This document shows positions 17,734-25,692 of a stretch of DNA of 64,000 bases, in pieces (the first letter of the stretch is position 1; every line of letters starts with the position of its first letter). Position numbers and translations under genes: made by a program. The notes under the pieces were generated by a model, which worked only from the letters and a program-made list of their open reading frames with translations, was not told the DNA's origin and made no database searches. The DNA comes from Bacteroidota bacterium (GTDB lineage Bacteria; Bacteroidota; JABWAT01): contig JAKLJL010000001.1 of assembly GCA_023151185.1 (NCBI GenBank), positions 124,001 through 188,000 of the forward strand, read 5' to 3'.

Positions 17734-19097
17734 GCGGTCATGATCTCCCTGATTCTGGCAACGTACCGGTCTCCCAGTTCATCTGCCTCAGTTTGGGTTG
17801 GGGCTTCCGTGTAAATCCGGATAATAGGCTCTGTGTTCGATTTCCGGAGGTGAACCCACCGGTCAGGGAAACTGATTTTCAGTCCGTCCTGCAGATCAAT
17901 GACTTCATTCCGGCTGGATTCTGCCAATTGGCTGATAATCTTATCCGGATCTGCATCTCCCAGATCTACCTTTTTCTTACCCATTTCATAAGAGGGAAGG
18001 GAGGCTCTGAGCCGGGAAATGGGCTGGCCGCCTTCGGTTACCCAGGCGACGATCAGCAGGGCTGCAACCAGGGAATCACGGCCATAGTGTGAGTCTGGCA
18101 GAATAACCCCACCTGAACCTTCACCCCCAATAACCGAACCGGTTTCCTGCATTTTTTTGACGACGTTGATTTCACCGACTTTAGACCGGTGGCAGGTAAC
18201 GCCATACCTGGCTGCCACATCATCGACCGCACGGGTGGTAGACAGATTCACTGCCACATCCCCTTTTTTCCGCTTCAGAATGAAATCAACTGCTGCTGTG
18301 ATGGTATACTCTTCACCCATTGGGTCGCCGGTTTCGAGAATTACCGCCAGCCGGTCTGCATCCGGATCAACAGCAAGACCCAGATCTGCTTTTTCCTGCC
18401 GGACTTTTTCCATCAGACCGGTCAGATTTTGGGGAAGCGGTTCAGGGGTATGCGGAAACAGTCCGGAAGATCCGCAGTTCATCCGGATGACTTCACAGCC
18501 CAGGGTTTCGAGAAGTTCAGGAAGGGCTTCTGACCCGGCGCCCTCAACAGCGTCGAGCACGATCCTGATCTTCCGTTCCTTAATTCCTTTATAATCAATA
18601 AAGTCAAAGGATAAAAGCGAGTTGATGTGAGTTTTATGGTAGTCCCTGATTTTTTTAAAGGATCCGGTTTCATTCCATTTTGCTGTTGCAAACCGGCCGC
18701 TGTTTTTGATTGCCAGCAAGGCTTCTCCCTCTTCGGGGGACATGAACTCACCGGTGTGATTCAGAAGCTTCAAAGCATTCCATTCGGCCGGATTGTGCGA
18801 AGCAGATACAATAATTCCGCCCTGTGCTTTGAATTGGTCAACCCCAAACTGGACGGTCGGGGTTGGCACGATTCCAAGATCAATCACCCGGCAGCCGCAC
18901 CAGTTTAAGGTCGAACTGACCAGTTCTGAAACCATTTTTCCGGTAATTCTGGAATCCCGGCCCAAAACGATTAAAGCATCCGGAAACGATTGCCTGACCC
19001 AGGTTGCATATGCCGAGGTGAACTCAACGATGACCTGTGGCGTTAAGCCGTCTCCTACAATTCCCCGGATTCCCGAAACACTGACCATTAAAGGCAT
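17730..19097 (-). CDS. glmM: Phosphoglucosamine mutase / phosphohexomutase
   Basis: This alpha-D-phosphohexomutase of 455 aa has the phosphoserine loop 'VSASHNPAEWNALKLL' (near residue 100), the metal loop 'DPDADRLAVI', the sugar loop 'GGEGSGGVILPDSHYGRDS' and the phosphate-binding 'RKSNTEPIIRIYTEA'. The GEGSGG-type loop fits the GlmM group found in Bacteroidota and archaea more than AlgC-type enzymes. It likely makes glucosamine-1-phosphate for cell wall precursors. It is coupled to the EutN-like gene downstream and has a TATTTTTG box upstream. Confidence 0.82.
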   Translation of the reverse strand: MPLMVSVSGIRGIVGDGLTPQVIVEFTSAYATWVRQSFPDALIVLGRDSRITGKMVSELVSSTLNWCGCRVIDLGIVPTPTVQFGVDQFKAQGGIIVSASHNPAEWNALKLLNHTGEFMSPEEGEALLAIKNSGRFATAKWNETGSFKKIRDYHKTHINSLLSFDFIDYKGIKERKIRIVLDAVEGAGSEALPELLETLGCEVIRMNCGSSGLFPHTPEPLPQNLTGLMEKVRQEKADLGLAVDPDADRLAVILETGDPMGEEYTITAAVDFILKRKKGDVAVNLSTTRAVDDVAARYGVTCHRSKVGEINVVKKMQETGSVIGGEGSGGVILPDSHYGRDSLVAALLIVAWVTEGGQPISRLRASLPSYEMGKKKVDLGDADPDKIISQLAESSRNEVIDLQDGLKISFPDRWVHLRKSNTEPIIRIYTEAPTQTEADELGDRYVARIREIMTA

Positions 19098-19117
19098 ATA
19101 CTCACCCGCAAAAAAGA

Positions 19118-19125
19118 CAAAAATA
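19118..19125 (-). promoter_or_regulatory. -7 box for glmM-eutN
   Basis: TATTTTTG on the minus strand, 20 bases before the glmM ATG, matches TAnnTTTG. No clear -33 element is visible. Confidence 0.45.
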
Positions 19126-19332
19126 CAAAGTTTCGGGGTAATTCGGAGGTTTTATCCCGACCTTGAAGACCGTTTTCCCGAATAACTGAACCAAGGGTTG
19201 GCTTTATTCAGTTTTTGCCGGGAAAAAAAGTATAAAATGGTTAGAAAAAAGAAAAAAGGGATACGAATATCCGGTAAGTGTTGAATTTGGTCTTAAAACT
19301 CGTTTACTTTAGCCAAAAATTCGGAGTATAAA

Positions 19333-19629
19333 ATGGAAAATCTAACCCTCCTGATCTCAATTCTTTCTGTTCTGGTAATGATTGTCGGGCTGATTTTGGT
19401 TTTGGCCGGAAAAAAACAATTCTCTGGTGGTGTTGTCGGTAAAAACTGGAATTTTCTGACCGGGTTGGTTATTCTCTTTACAATTGGTTATCTGACAGCA
19501 CCGTTCATGTCACTGATTCCGCCGGAATATTTCCAGTTCATCATCGCCAATATTCTTCTTTTTGGTGCCATATTTGTGATAATTACGATCCGGCTGATCA
19601 AAACCATCATTAATGACCTGATGAACTGA
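19333..19629 (+). CDS. Small membrane protein of unknown function
   Basis: The 98-aa protein consists of three hydrophobic segments: 'LTLLISILSVLVMIVGLILV', 'FLTGLVILFTIGYLTAP' and 'IIANILLFGAIFVIITIRLI'. No family was recognised. It has an SD ('cggag') before the ATG and a near-consensus -7 box (TACTTTAG, 19305-19312). Its stop shares one base with the next start, so the two genes form a unit. Confidence 0.55.
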   Translation: MENLTLLISILSVLVMIVGLILVLAGKKQFSGGVVGKNWNFLTGLVILFTIGYLTAPFMSLIPPEYFQFIIANILLFGAIFVIITIRLIKTIINDLMN

Positions 19630-20069
19630 TGATATACCGCCAGACTGAAGACGGAAAAAAGGAAGCAAGGAACCCATCATCAGGGTTACCCCACCTGTCC
19701 AGAATGATTTTGTTTCTGGTTGACGGGAAACAGGATTCTGCGGCGATTGATCTGACTCTTAAAAACCCGCCCGGCCTGGAATCTGCCTTTCAGTTTTTGG
19801 TGGATCACCACCTGATTGAATCTGCAGGTGAGGTCACCTCTGCAACCAACGGCACTGATTTGCGTGTCCAGTTAATCAGCCTTTTCAAAACTCACCTTCC
19901 GGCTTTTGCATCCAGGGCAGAAGCCAAATTGCTTTCTGTTCCTGATGATCCCGATTCCCTCCGGTCTGCATTTGAAGGCTGCTGCAAAGTTGTTCGTCTG
20001 ACGATTGATGAAAAAACGTCCTCAAAAATCCTTCAGGAAGGCCAAAGCCTTTTAACCCATCGGGGATAA
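19629..20069 (+). CDS. Hypothetical protein with a DGK winged-helix-like N-terminus
   Basis: I do not recognise this 146-aa protein. Its N-terminal part, 'SRMILFLVDGKQDSAAIDL...FQFLVDHHLIES', resembles the small helical 'DGxxt...L...L...GLI' module found in some bacterial regulators. The C-terminal half is helical. It overlaps the upstream membrane-protein gene by one base. The next reading frame, a truncated RHS gene, opens directly after its stop. Confidence 0.5.
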   Translation: MIYRQTEDGKKEARNPSSGLPHLSRMILFLVDGKQDSAAIDLTLKNPPGLESAFQFLVDHHLIESAGEVTSATNGTDLRVQLISLFKTHLPAFASRAEAKLLSVPDDPDSLRSAFEGCCKVVRLTIDEKTSSKILQEGQSLLTHRG

Positions 20070-20195
20070 CCGGGCTGTAGTAACGGAGAATTAAATCAGT
20101 ATACCCGGCTTTCCGCCTCGGTTATTTGGCTGACTGCTTCCAAAACCGTACTTTCAACCTCTTCACTGTTATCAAACGGAACTTCCGGCAGTTGG

Positions 20196-21584
20196 TTGAA
20201 TGTCACAAAAACAGTAACGGCCCCGCTGAATGCTGTATTTGCGATTGTCAAATTTACTGCTGCAAACCCAGCAGGACCGGCAACAGCCTGGATTGATAAT
20301 GTTGTTTTTGAAGAAACAAATCTGGCCTATACTTATGACGGGAATGGAAACACAACACAGGATAAGGTGAGAGGTATCAGTAATATCGTGTATAATTCAC
20401 TGAACCTGCCAACCCAATTGACCAATGGATCAGGAACGGTCAGTTATGGATATTTGTGGTCTGGTGCCCGCTGGTTTAAAAAAATACCAGGTTCTGCCAA
20501 TGTGAGTTACTACATTAGAGGAACAGGCGGGGAATTACTGGGTGAGTATACCAATACCCCGTCGACGGTAAATTATCTGAATCGGTACGGAGCAGATCTG
20601 GAAGGGAAATGGCAAAAGGATACAGGGACAGACTACTATTATATGAAGGATCATTTGGGAAATATTCGACAAATTCTTCGGAATTCCTCAGGAACACCGG
20701 TGATAACCTCCAAGACAGACTATTACCCATTTGGGGCAGTGCTCAGAGAAACCAGTTCCAATACTTCAGCAGAAGCTAAATTTAAATACCAGAACAAGGA
20801 AAGAGATATAGAAACCGGTTGCGATTACTTCGAGGCCCGACTATATGATAGTCAAACCATTCGGTTTTTGCAGGTAGACCCGTTGGCGCATAAGTTTCTA
20901 ACAATGTCACCTTATGTCAGCATGGGAAATAACCCGATGTATTACACTGATCCTACTGGTGAAGAAATACAGGGTTCGAAAGAAGATCTGGAAGAGGCTA
21001 AAAAACTTATAGATAAAGCCATTCAGGATAACGGAATAAAAAATGCAACTGTTACAGTGGAAACCAGAACAGAAACTTCAGTTGATTTATTGGGAACACT
21101 GGCAAACATGTTGATGGGTTCAAATGAAGTTGCTTTCCAGACAGAAACAATAAACTATTTAGCAACTTCCGGCGATGGTTGGGCAGAGTTGGCAAATGGT
21201 ACGCAGACAACCGGAAATGAATGGGCAGACAAAGGGCTAATTGGTTTGTCAGACATTATCCGTTCTGAAACCGTGGTGAATTTTCAAATGACAGACCAAG
21301 GACCATTTCCAAGAACATCTTTGTCGGAAGGAATGGGTGGAGGTTCTAATCTTGATGGTGTTAGTCCTAGGTTATCACCATTGGGTAATGCAAAGAATCC
21401 ATACGACAGCAAGGTTGGAATTTTCTTTCATGAAGTGGTTGGTCATGGTCATCCCGATAGTAAAAATGGAGACGAAAATAAAATCGGACGTGCATTCGGT
21501 GGTCTGTCGACAAATCCTCATGGGGGTAGTGGTGGTTATCAAGGCAGAGGCTTTAAACGACCTGCAAAACTGAAATTACCCTAA
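20196..21584 (+). CDS. Headless RHS-core polymorphic toxin with HExxH tip
   Basis: The RHS-associated core is clear: 'YYMKDHLGNIRQIL', 'DYYPFG', 'YFEARLYDSQTIRFLQVDPL' and 'SPYVSMGNNPMYYTDPTGEE' (to about residue 255). About 200 variable residues follow, ending with 'GIFFHEVVGHGHPDSKNG', an HExxH-type zinc-protease motif. The open frame extends back to 20070 without an ATG and encodes a CBM-like beta-sandwich piece. So the large RHS N-terminus has been lost and 20196 (TTG) is only the first plausible start. Composition is AT-richer than the neighbours. It may be silent, or a donor cassette for another RHS gene. Confidence 0.75.
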   Translation: MNVTKTVTAPLNAVFAIVKFTAANPAGPATAWIDNVVFEETNLAYTYDGNGNTTQDKVRGISNIVYNSLNLPTQLTNGSGTVSYGYLWSGARWFKKIPGSANVSYYIRGTGGELLGEYTNTPSTVNYLNRYGADLEGKWQKDTGTDYYYMKDHLGNIRQILRNSSGTPVITSKTDYYPFGAVLRETSSNTSAEAKFKYQNKERDIETGCDYFEARLYDSQTIRFLQVDPLAHKFLTMSPYVSMGNNPMYYTDPTGEEIQGSKEDLEEAKKLIDKAIQDNGIKNATVTVETRTETSVDLLGTLANMLMGSNEVAFQTETINYLATSGDGWAELANGTQTTGNEWADKGLIGLSDIIRSETVVNFQMTDQGPFPRTSLSEGMGGGSNLDGVSPRLSPLGNAKNPYDSKVGIFFHEVVGHGHPDSKNGDENKIGRAFGGLSTNPHGGSGGYQGRGFKRPAKLKLP

Positions 21585-21596
21585 GGAGATAAAATC

Positions 21597-22076
21597 ATGG
21601 CACCTAAAAAGATTTCAATCATTATTGCTGTTCTGATTGTGTTGAATTTTATTACTTCACTGCTTTTTGGTACAAAACGATTAGCTGAAAAAGGATTTGA
21701 TTATTTTGTTCATCAAACCAATTACTTATCCATGCATAGTGACAGTGTTTTATATCTGGCGATTATAGAGAATGACAGTATTTTTCTTGATATCAGTTTA
21801 CCGGAAAAAGCAGGAAATAAAATCGTAAAAATTGTATCAAGCGGAAACGAACAAGGCTATGTTTTGCACAACCAGTTTCTTGCCAGTATGAATAGTAAAT
21901 TGGAAAGTGCCTACCCGATAATTGTAATACATAAGAACTTGTTGTTTTATTCTGAAACTGAAGTATGTGTTTTTCAACATAATAAAGACTCGGAAAAACC
22001 CATTGGCTATGTTCATGATTATCTCTGGTTCTTTTGGGACTGGATAGAAGTAGGAAGTGAAATAAAAGGATATTGA
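21597..22076 (+). CDS. Putative immunity protein for the RHS tip
   Basis: The 159-aa protein has one N-terminal membrane anchor ('ISIIIAVLIVLNFITSLLF') and a soluble remainder with no recognised family. It starts 12 bases after the RHS toxin stop with SD 'aaggag'. The position directly behind the toxin tip and the AT-rich composition are the reasons for the immunity call. A membrane-anchored immunity protein would fit a toxin acting in the periplasm or envelope. Confidence 0.5.
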   Translation: MAPKKISIIIAVLIVLNFITSLLFGTKRLAEKGFDYFVHQTNYLSMHSDSVLYLAIIENDSIFLDISLPEKAGNKIVKIVSSGNEQGYVLHNQFLASMNSKLESAYPIIVIHKNLLFYSETEVCVFQHNKDSEKPIGYVHDYLWFFWDWIEVGSEIKGY

Positions 22077-22096
22077 TTTGAAAGCCGTTCGATTGA

Positions 22097-22468
22097 AGTG
22101 GTGTTAGCCCAGCACCATCGGGAACTACTCCAGTAGCAGACATTCACTCTCATGGTGGTTATGAGACAAAGTATGATAACAATAATTTCTCAAAAACAGA
22201 CTAACAAGACAATGATAAAACTAAATTGGTGGGTTACTTAACGACGCCAGATGGTTCGTTAAAGAAATATGACCCTGCTACTAAAAAGGAAACCGTCATA
22301 ACAGAACAATTACCAAGTGATCCGAATGACCCCAATAGAAAAAACAATATTAATCCAGATCAAAAAGTAACGCCTGAAGAAAAGGTTGTACCTGAGAAAA
22401 AACCGGAACCGGAAGAAAAAGATGAACCAGAAAAAAAGGAAGAACCGGAAAAAAAGGCAGGAAATTAA
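22097..22468 (+). pseudogene. Broken second toxin tip (JAB/DUF4329-like)
   Basis: The frame opened at 22097 reads 'TTPVADIHSHGGYETKYDNN', meets a TAA at 22202-22204, and continues in the same frame with 'VGYLTTPDGSLKKYDP' and 'LPSDPNDPNRKN'. A Pro/Glu/Lys-rich tail ends it. The H-S-H-G motif followed by a 'TPDG' segment resembles JAB/DUF4329-type C-terminal toxin domains of RHS proteins. A single change from AAA or CAA to TAA would explain the break. It has no start of its own and lies directly before an NTF2-fold immunity gene. Confidence 0.55.
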
Positions 22469-22501
22469 ATATGTTAGAATTTTCAAGGAAGGATTGATTT
22501 T

Positions 22502-22828
22502 ATGTTTAAGTTATTTATAACTTCAGTAACAATAATGGTATTTGCTATGGCTACACCGAATAAAGTTGAGAAGATTATTAATCAAACTAGTGGTTATGTA
22601 CCAAATGAAGGTTATGTACCAAATGAGGAAACAGCCATAAAGATTGCAGAAGCGATTTGGTTTCCCATATACGGTGAGAAAATCAATGACAACAAGCCTT
22701 TTCAAGCTGTTCTAGTTAAGGGAATTTGGCAAGTAACGGGAACGCTTCATACTAGCAAGGGTGGGGTGCCGTATGCTGAAATTCAAAAAAGTGACTGTAA
22801 AATACTCAAAGTAGCTCACGGAAAATAG
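22502..22828 (+). CDS. NTF2-fold immunity protein
   Basis: The 108-aa protein has the pattern of the NTF2-fold immunity family of polymorphic toxin systems: 'GYVPNEETAIKIAEAIWFPI', 'YGEKINDNKPFQAVLVKGIW' and 'GGVPYAEIQKSDCKILKVAHGK'. An N-terminal hydrophobic stretch may be a signal or anchor. It has SD 'aaggaagg'. Residues GYVPNE are duplicated in tandem. It is intact although the toxin tip in front of it is broken. It is followed by a clean terminator. Confidence 0.75.
   Translation: MFKLFITSVTIMVFAMATPNKVEKIINQTSGYVPNEGYVPNEETAIKIAEAIWFPIYGEKINDNKPFQAVLVKGIWQVTGTLHTSKGGVPYAEIQKSDCKILKVAHGK
22592..22627 (+). repeat. Tandem 18-bp duplication in the immunity gene
   Basis: The 18-base unit starting GGTTATGTACC occurs twice (22592-22609 and 22610-22627), differing at the last base. 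It duplicates GYVPNE in frame and looks like a recent slippage event. Confidence 0.85.
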
Positions 22829-22838
22829 CAACATGAAA

Positions 22839-22862
22839 AGGCCGTTCGATGAACGGCTTTGT
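22839..22862 (+). terminator. Terminator after the NTF2 immunity gene
   Basis: GCCGTTC (22841-22847) pairs with GAACGGC (22851-22857) across GAT, followed by a T-rich run. The left arm and loop (GCCGTTCGAT) recur at 22084-22093 without the right arm. Confidence 0.8.
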
Positions 22863-23044
22863 TGTTTATAGGAATCACATAAAAAGTTTCGCTTTTCAGG
22901 TCAACCTTCGCCGTTGGCTCAGTTGCCAATTGGTTATCCTTTGTCAAGCTCAGGACTGGCTGTATGTGTTTTTATATTCCGCTAACGCTTCTGTTATAGG
23001 CCATCATTCGGGAATGTGGGAATGTTCCAATAACTGTGTCAAAG

Positions 23045-23221
23045 TCATAAATTGAGTTTTACCCGATCACTAAAAATAATGGATAATTGAGCTAAAATCT
23101 GATTCCAGTTGTGAATAGGTTTGTTCCATTTAGCAACAATACTATCCTGAGCTAAAAACAGAAGTTTTACTAAGGCATCTTCGGAGTTAAAAGCTCTTTA
23201 GTGTCCCCCAAATAAGGCCTT
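23045..23221 (-). mobile_element. Remnant of an IS256-type (Mutator) transposase
   Basis: On the minus strand, 50 codons from 23197 to a TGA at 23045 read 'RAFNSEDALVKLLFLAQDSI' and 'KWNKPIHNWNQILAQLSIIF', the typical C-terminus of IS256-family transposases. An in-frame TAA (23200-23198) precedes it. The frame beyond gives only a few plausible residues (ALFGGH), so the element is truncated and inactive. The rest of 22863-23310 shows no gene. Confidence 0.6.
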
Positions 23222-23310
23222 TAAAATGTTGCAATTGCTGAGCCCATCTTGCCCCTATTTCCCATCTTTCGATGTAAATCCGTATTTTTACCGATTTACC
23301 GGAGAAACCC

Positions 23311-25257
23311 ATGGTCCGTCTTCTTTTTGTTCTGCTTCTTGCCGCAACCAGTGCCGTTGCCCAGGAAGGAAAACCCTTCTATAAAAAACAAACTCAGCTA
23401 ACCCCTCCGAGTCCAGGACGGAATTTTGATATTCTTCATTACCGGATTGATCAGGATTGGTTTGCCCTGTTCAACAGCAATGATGTCAGAGTTCCGGGCG
23501 CAACTACCCTTTGGCTGATTCCGGATGACACCCTTTCTGCAGTCCGGCTGCAGTATGGCTCAATGGACCTGCTGTCGGCAGAAGTCAATGATCAGCCTGC
23601 AACTCTCCTGACTGAACCGGATGGAATGTTTATTGTGAAAACGGGACAGATATTTTCACATGCCGATACGGTTAAAATTAAAGTGAATTTCAAGCGCCAG
23701 AATGTCAATGAATTTGGTTTGTACTATTACCGGCCGACGATTCAGGTGAAAATACCTGAAAAAATCGCCTACACGATGGCTGAACCCTACGAAGGATGCC
23801 AATGGTTTCCCTGCTACAATTACCCCGATGAAAAATCCACAGTCGAAACCTTCACCCGGGTCCCGGCCGGGTATACTGTGACCTCCAACGGACTTCTGCA
23901 ATCTGTAAAAGACAACGGAGACAACACCCAAACCTTCCACTGGAAATCCGGCGATAAAATGGCCTCCTATCTGATTGTTGTTAATGCTTCAATCTTTGAT
24001 ACTTACCACCAGGCCTATCACAAAGTGACCTCACCCACAGATTCAATCCCGATTTTAAACTATTTCTGGGCAGCCGACCGGAATGGTTCCTCCTACAAAG
24101 CGGTGACAGCACTGAAAAACCTTCCGAAAATGATGGAAGTTTATTCTTCAACGTTTGGAGAGTATCCTTTTGAAAAATACGGGCATACCGTTGCGTCTCC
24201 GTTTTATTTCGGAGGCATGGAGCACCAGACCCTGACCACGGCCAACAGATCGTGGCTACGGATTAATGATGACGGATTTGCGCATGAACTTACCCACCAA
24301 TGGTTTGGTGACCTGATTACCTGCAAGACCTTCGACGACATCTGGCTGAATGAGGGGTTTGCAACTTATGGAGAAGCACTTTGGAATGAAAGCATGTATG
24401 GTGAGACTGCCCGGCAATCTGTTTCGGAAAATGATCGGTGGGGGTATCTTGGCGGCCTGAACACCATCCCGGTTTATGGCCCGGATGAGAATCTGATTTT
24501 CAATTATGCGACAACCTATGCCAAGGCAGGCTGGATTCTGCACATGCTCAGGAAAGAAGTGGGGGATGAGATGTTTTTTGCTCTTCTTCGTCATTATGTT
24601 GACACAAAGGCGGGCACCTCTGTCTCAACTCAGGAATTTGTGGAAATGGTTAATTCATTTACCGGGAAAAATTTTTCCTGGTTTTTCAATCAGTGGCTCT
24701 ATGTTGCCGGTCATCCCGAACTGGATATCACCTGGAATTACCGGGAAGAAGGGGCCATTGCCCTCCGGGTCCGGCAGCAGTCCATGTCGGGAACACCTTA
24801 CCGGTTCTTGCTGGACCTGGGACTCTCCGGTGAGAAAGATTCGACGGTAACGGTAAGGGTCACCGAAGCAGATCAGGACTTTCTGATCCCGGTCGGTTTT
24901 GTTGCAGACAATCTTACGGCAGATCCGCATGTTAATCTGCTGGCTGAGTTTAAATCGGTTCAGGTGGGGATCACAGGGCAGGAAAAGCCAACCGGATTTT
25001 CAGTCAGCCCAAACTATCCGAATCCGTTTAATGGCGGAACCCGGTTTAACCTCTCGGGAAGTGCCACTTCACCGGTACACCTGGAAGTTTTTGATCTGAC
25101 CGGTCGGCAGGTTTCTTCCATCCGGTACCCGGCAGGGACCAGCCAGATTTCCTGGCTGCCATCCGAAATCGGCCATGACCTGACTTCATCAGTTTATTTT
25201 TACCGGATATCTTCCGGACCGGTAACCGTTACCGGTAAAATGATTTACCTGAAGTAA
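23311..25257 (+). CDS. Secreted M1-family metallopeptidase with T9SS domain
   Basis: This zinc aminopeptidase-like enzyme of 648 aa has a signal peptide (about residues 1-18), 'YFGGMEHQTL' (the GAMEN-like substrate motif), 'FAHELTHQWFGDL' with HELTH at residues 325-329, and the third zinc ligand Glu in 'WLNEGFATYGEALW' (about 348). The C-terminus has a T9SS sorting domain ('NYPNPFNGGTRFNLSG'). It probably digests peptides outside the cell or at its surface. The upstream 480 bases hold only toxin and IS debris. A bidirectional terminator follows. Confidence 0.88.
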   Translation: MVRLLFVLLLAATSAVAQEGKPFYKKQTQLTPPSPGRNFDILHYRIDQDWFALFNSNDVRVPGATTLWLIPDDTLSAVRLQYGSMDLLSAEVNDQPATLLTEPDGMFIVKTGQIFSHADTVKIKVNFKRQNVNEFGLYYYRPTIQVKIPEKIAYTMAEPYEGCQWFPCYNYPDEKSTVETFTRVPAGYTVTSNGLLQSVKDNGDNTQTFHWKSGDKMASYLIVVNASIFDTYHQAYHKVTSPTDSIPILNYFWAADRNGSSYKAVTALKNLPKMMEVYSSTFGEYPFEKYGHTVASPFYFGGMEHQTLTTANRSWLRINDDGFAHELTHQWFGDLITCKTFDDIWLNEGFATYGEALWNESMYGETARQSVSENDRWGYLGGLNTIPVYGPDENLIFNYATTYAKAGWILHMLRKEVGDEMFFALLRHYVDTKAGTSVSTQEFVEMVNSFTGKNFSWFFNQWLYVAGHPELDITWNYREEGAIALRVRQQSMSGTPYRFLLDLGLSGEKDSTVTVRVTEADQDFLIPVGFVADNLTADPHVNLLAEFKSVQVGITGQEKPTGFSVSPNYPNPFNGGTRFNLSGSATSPVHLEVFDLTGRQVSSIRYPAGTSQISWLPSEIGHDLTSSVYFYRISSGPVTVTGKMIYLK

Positions 25258-25279
25258 ACACACCCCGGCCGGTAAAAAA

Positions 25280-25312
25280 AACGGGGGCTTAAACCCCCGT
25301 TACTATTTTTTT
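25280..25312. terminator. Bidirectional terminator
   Basis: AACGGGGG (25280-25287) pairs with CCCCCGTT (25294-25301). There is a T-rich run on the plus side and a matching A run at 25274-25281, so it serves both the M1 peptidase and the convergent VOC gene. Confidence 0.85.
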
Positions 25313-25689
25313 AATGCTGGTTGCCAAAGCTCAATTTTATTTCCGTCCGGATCCATCATCCAGGCGAACCTGCCGTAATCAGCATTTTCCCGTTCCGGTA
25401 AAACCGGAATCTCTTTCTTTTCAAGGTCGGCAAGCAGGGCCTCCAGATCATCAACAATGAAATTGACCATAAAAGAGGATTCTGAGGGCTTAAAATAGGT
25501 GGTCGACTCTTTAAACGGTGAAAAAAGGGTCAACCGTTCCTGCGGGGATCCATCCGACTCCCGCCAGTTAAAATCAAAAGTTCCGTACTCAGAAACCGTC
25601 AGGTCAAAGGCTGAAGCGTACCAGACAGCCAGTTTTTTCGGATCGGGAGATTTAAAAAAAATTCCGCCGATTCCCTTCAGGTGACTCAC
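25303..25689 (-). CDS. VOC superfamily (glyoxalase-like) protein
   Basis: The 128-aa protein has the paired beta-alpha-beta-beta-beta layout of VOC proteins, starting 'GIGGIFFKSPDPKKLAVWYA' and ending 'RFAWMMDPDGNKIELWQP', where the Glu is a typical metal ligand. The substrate is unknown. It may be a small-molecule dioxygenase, isomerase or resistance protein. It lies 3 bases after the methyltransferase gene and is probably co-transcribed with it. Confidence 0.8.
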   Translation of the reverse strand: MSHLKGIGGIFFKSPDPKKLAVWYASAFDLTVSEYGTFDFNWRESDGSPQERLTLFSPFKESTTYFKPSESSFMVNFIVDDLEALLADLEKKEIPVLPERENADYGRFAWMMDPDGNKIELWQPALKK

Positions 25690-25692
25690 CGG

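Noticed and set aside
17461-19097. A bacterial microcompartment operon
   Set aside because: Only one vertex-type protein is present. There are no BMC-H/T shell proteins or signature enzymes in the window.
22849-23055. A 68-codon plus-strand ORF after the immunity gene
   Set aside because: It starts inside the terminator stem and overlaps the transposase remnant; the translation is not protein-like.
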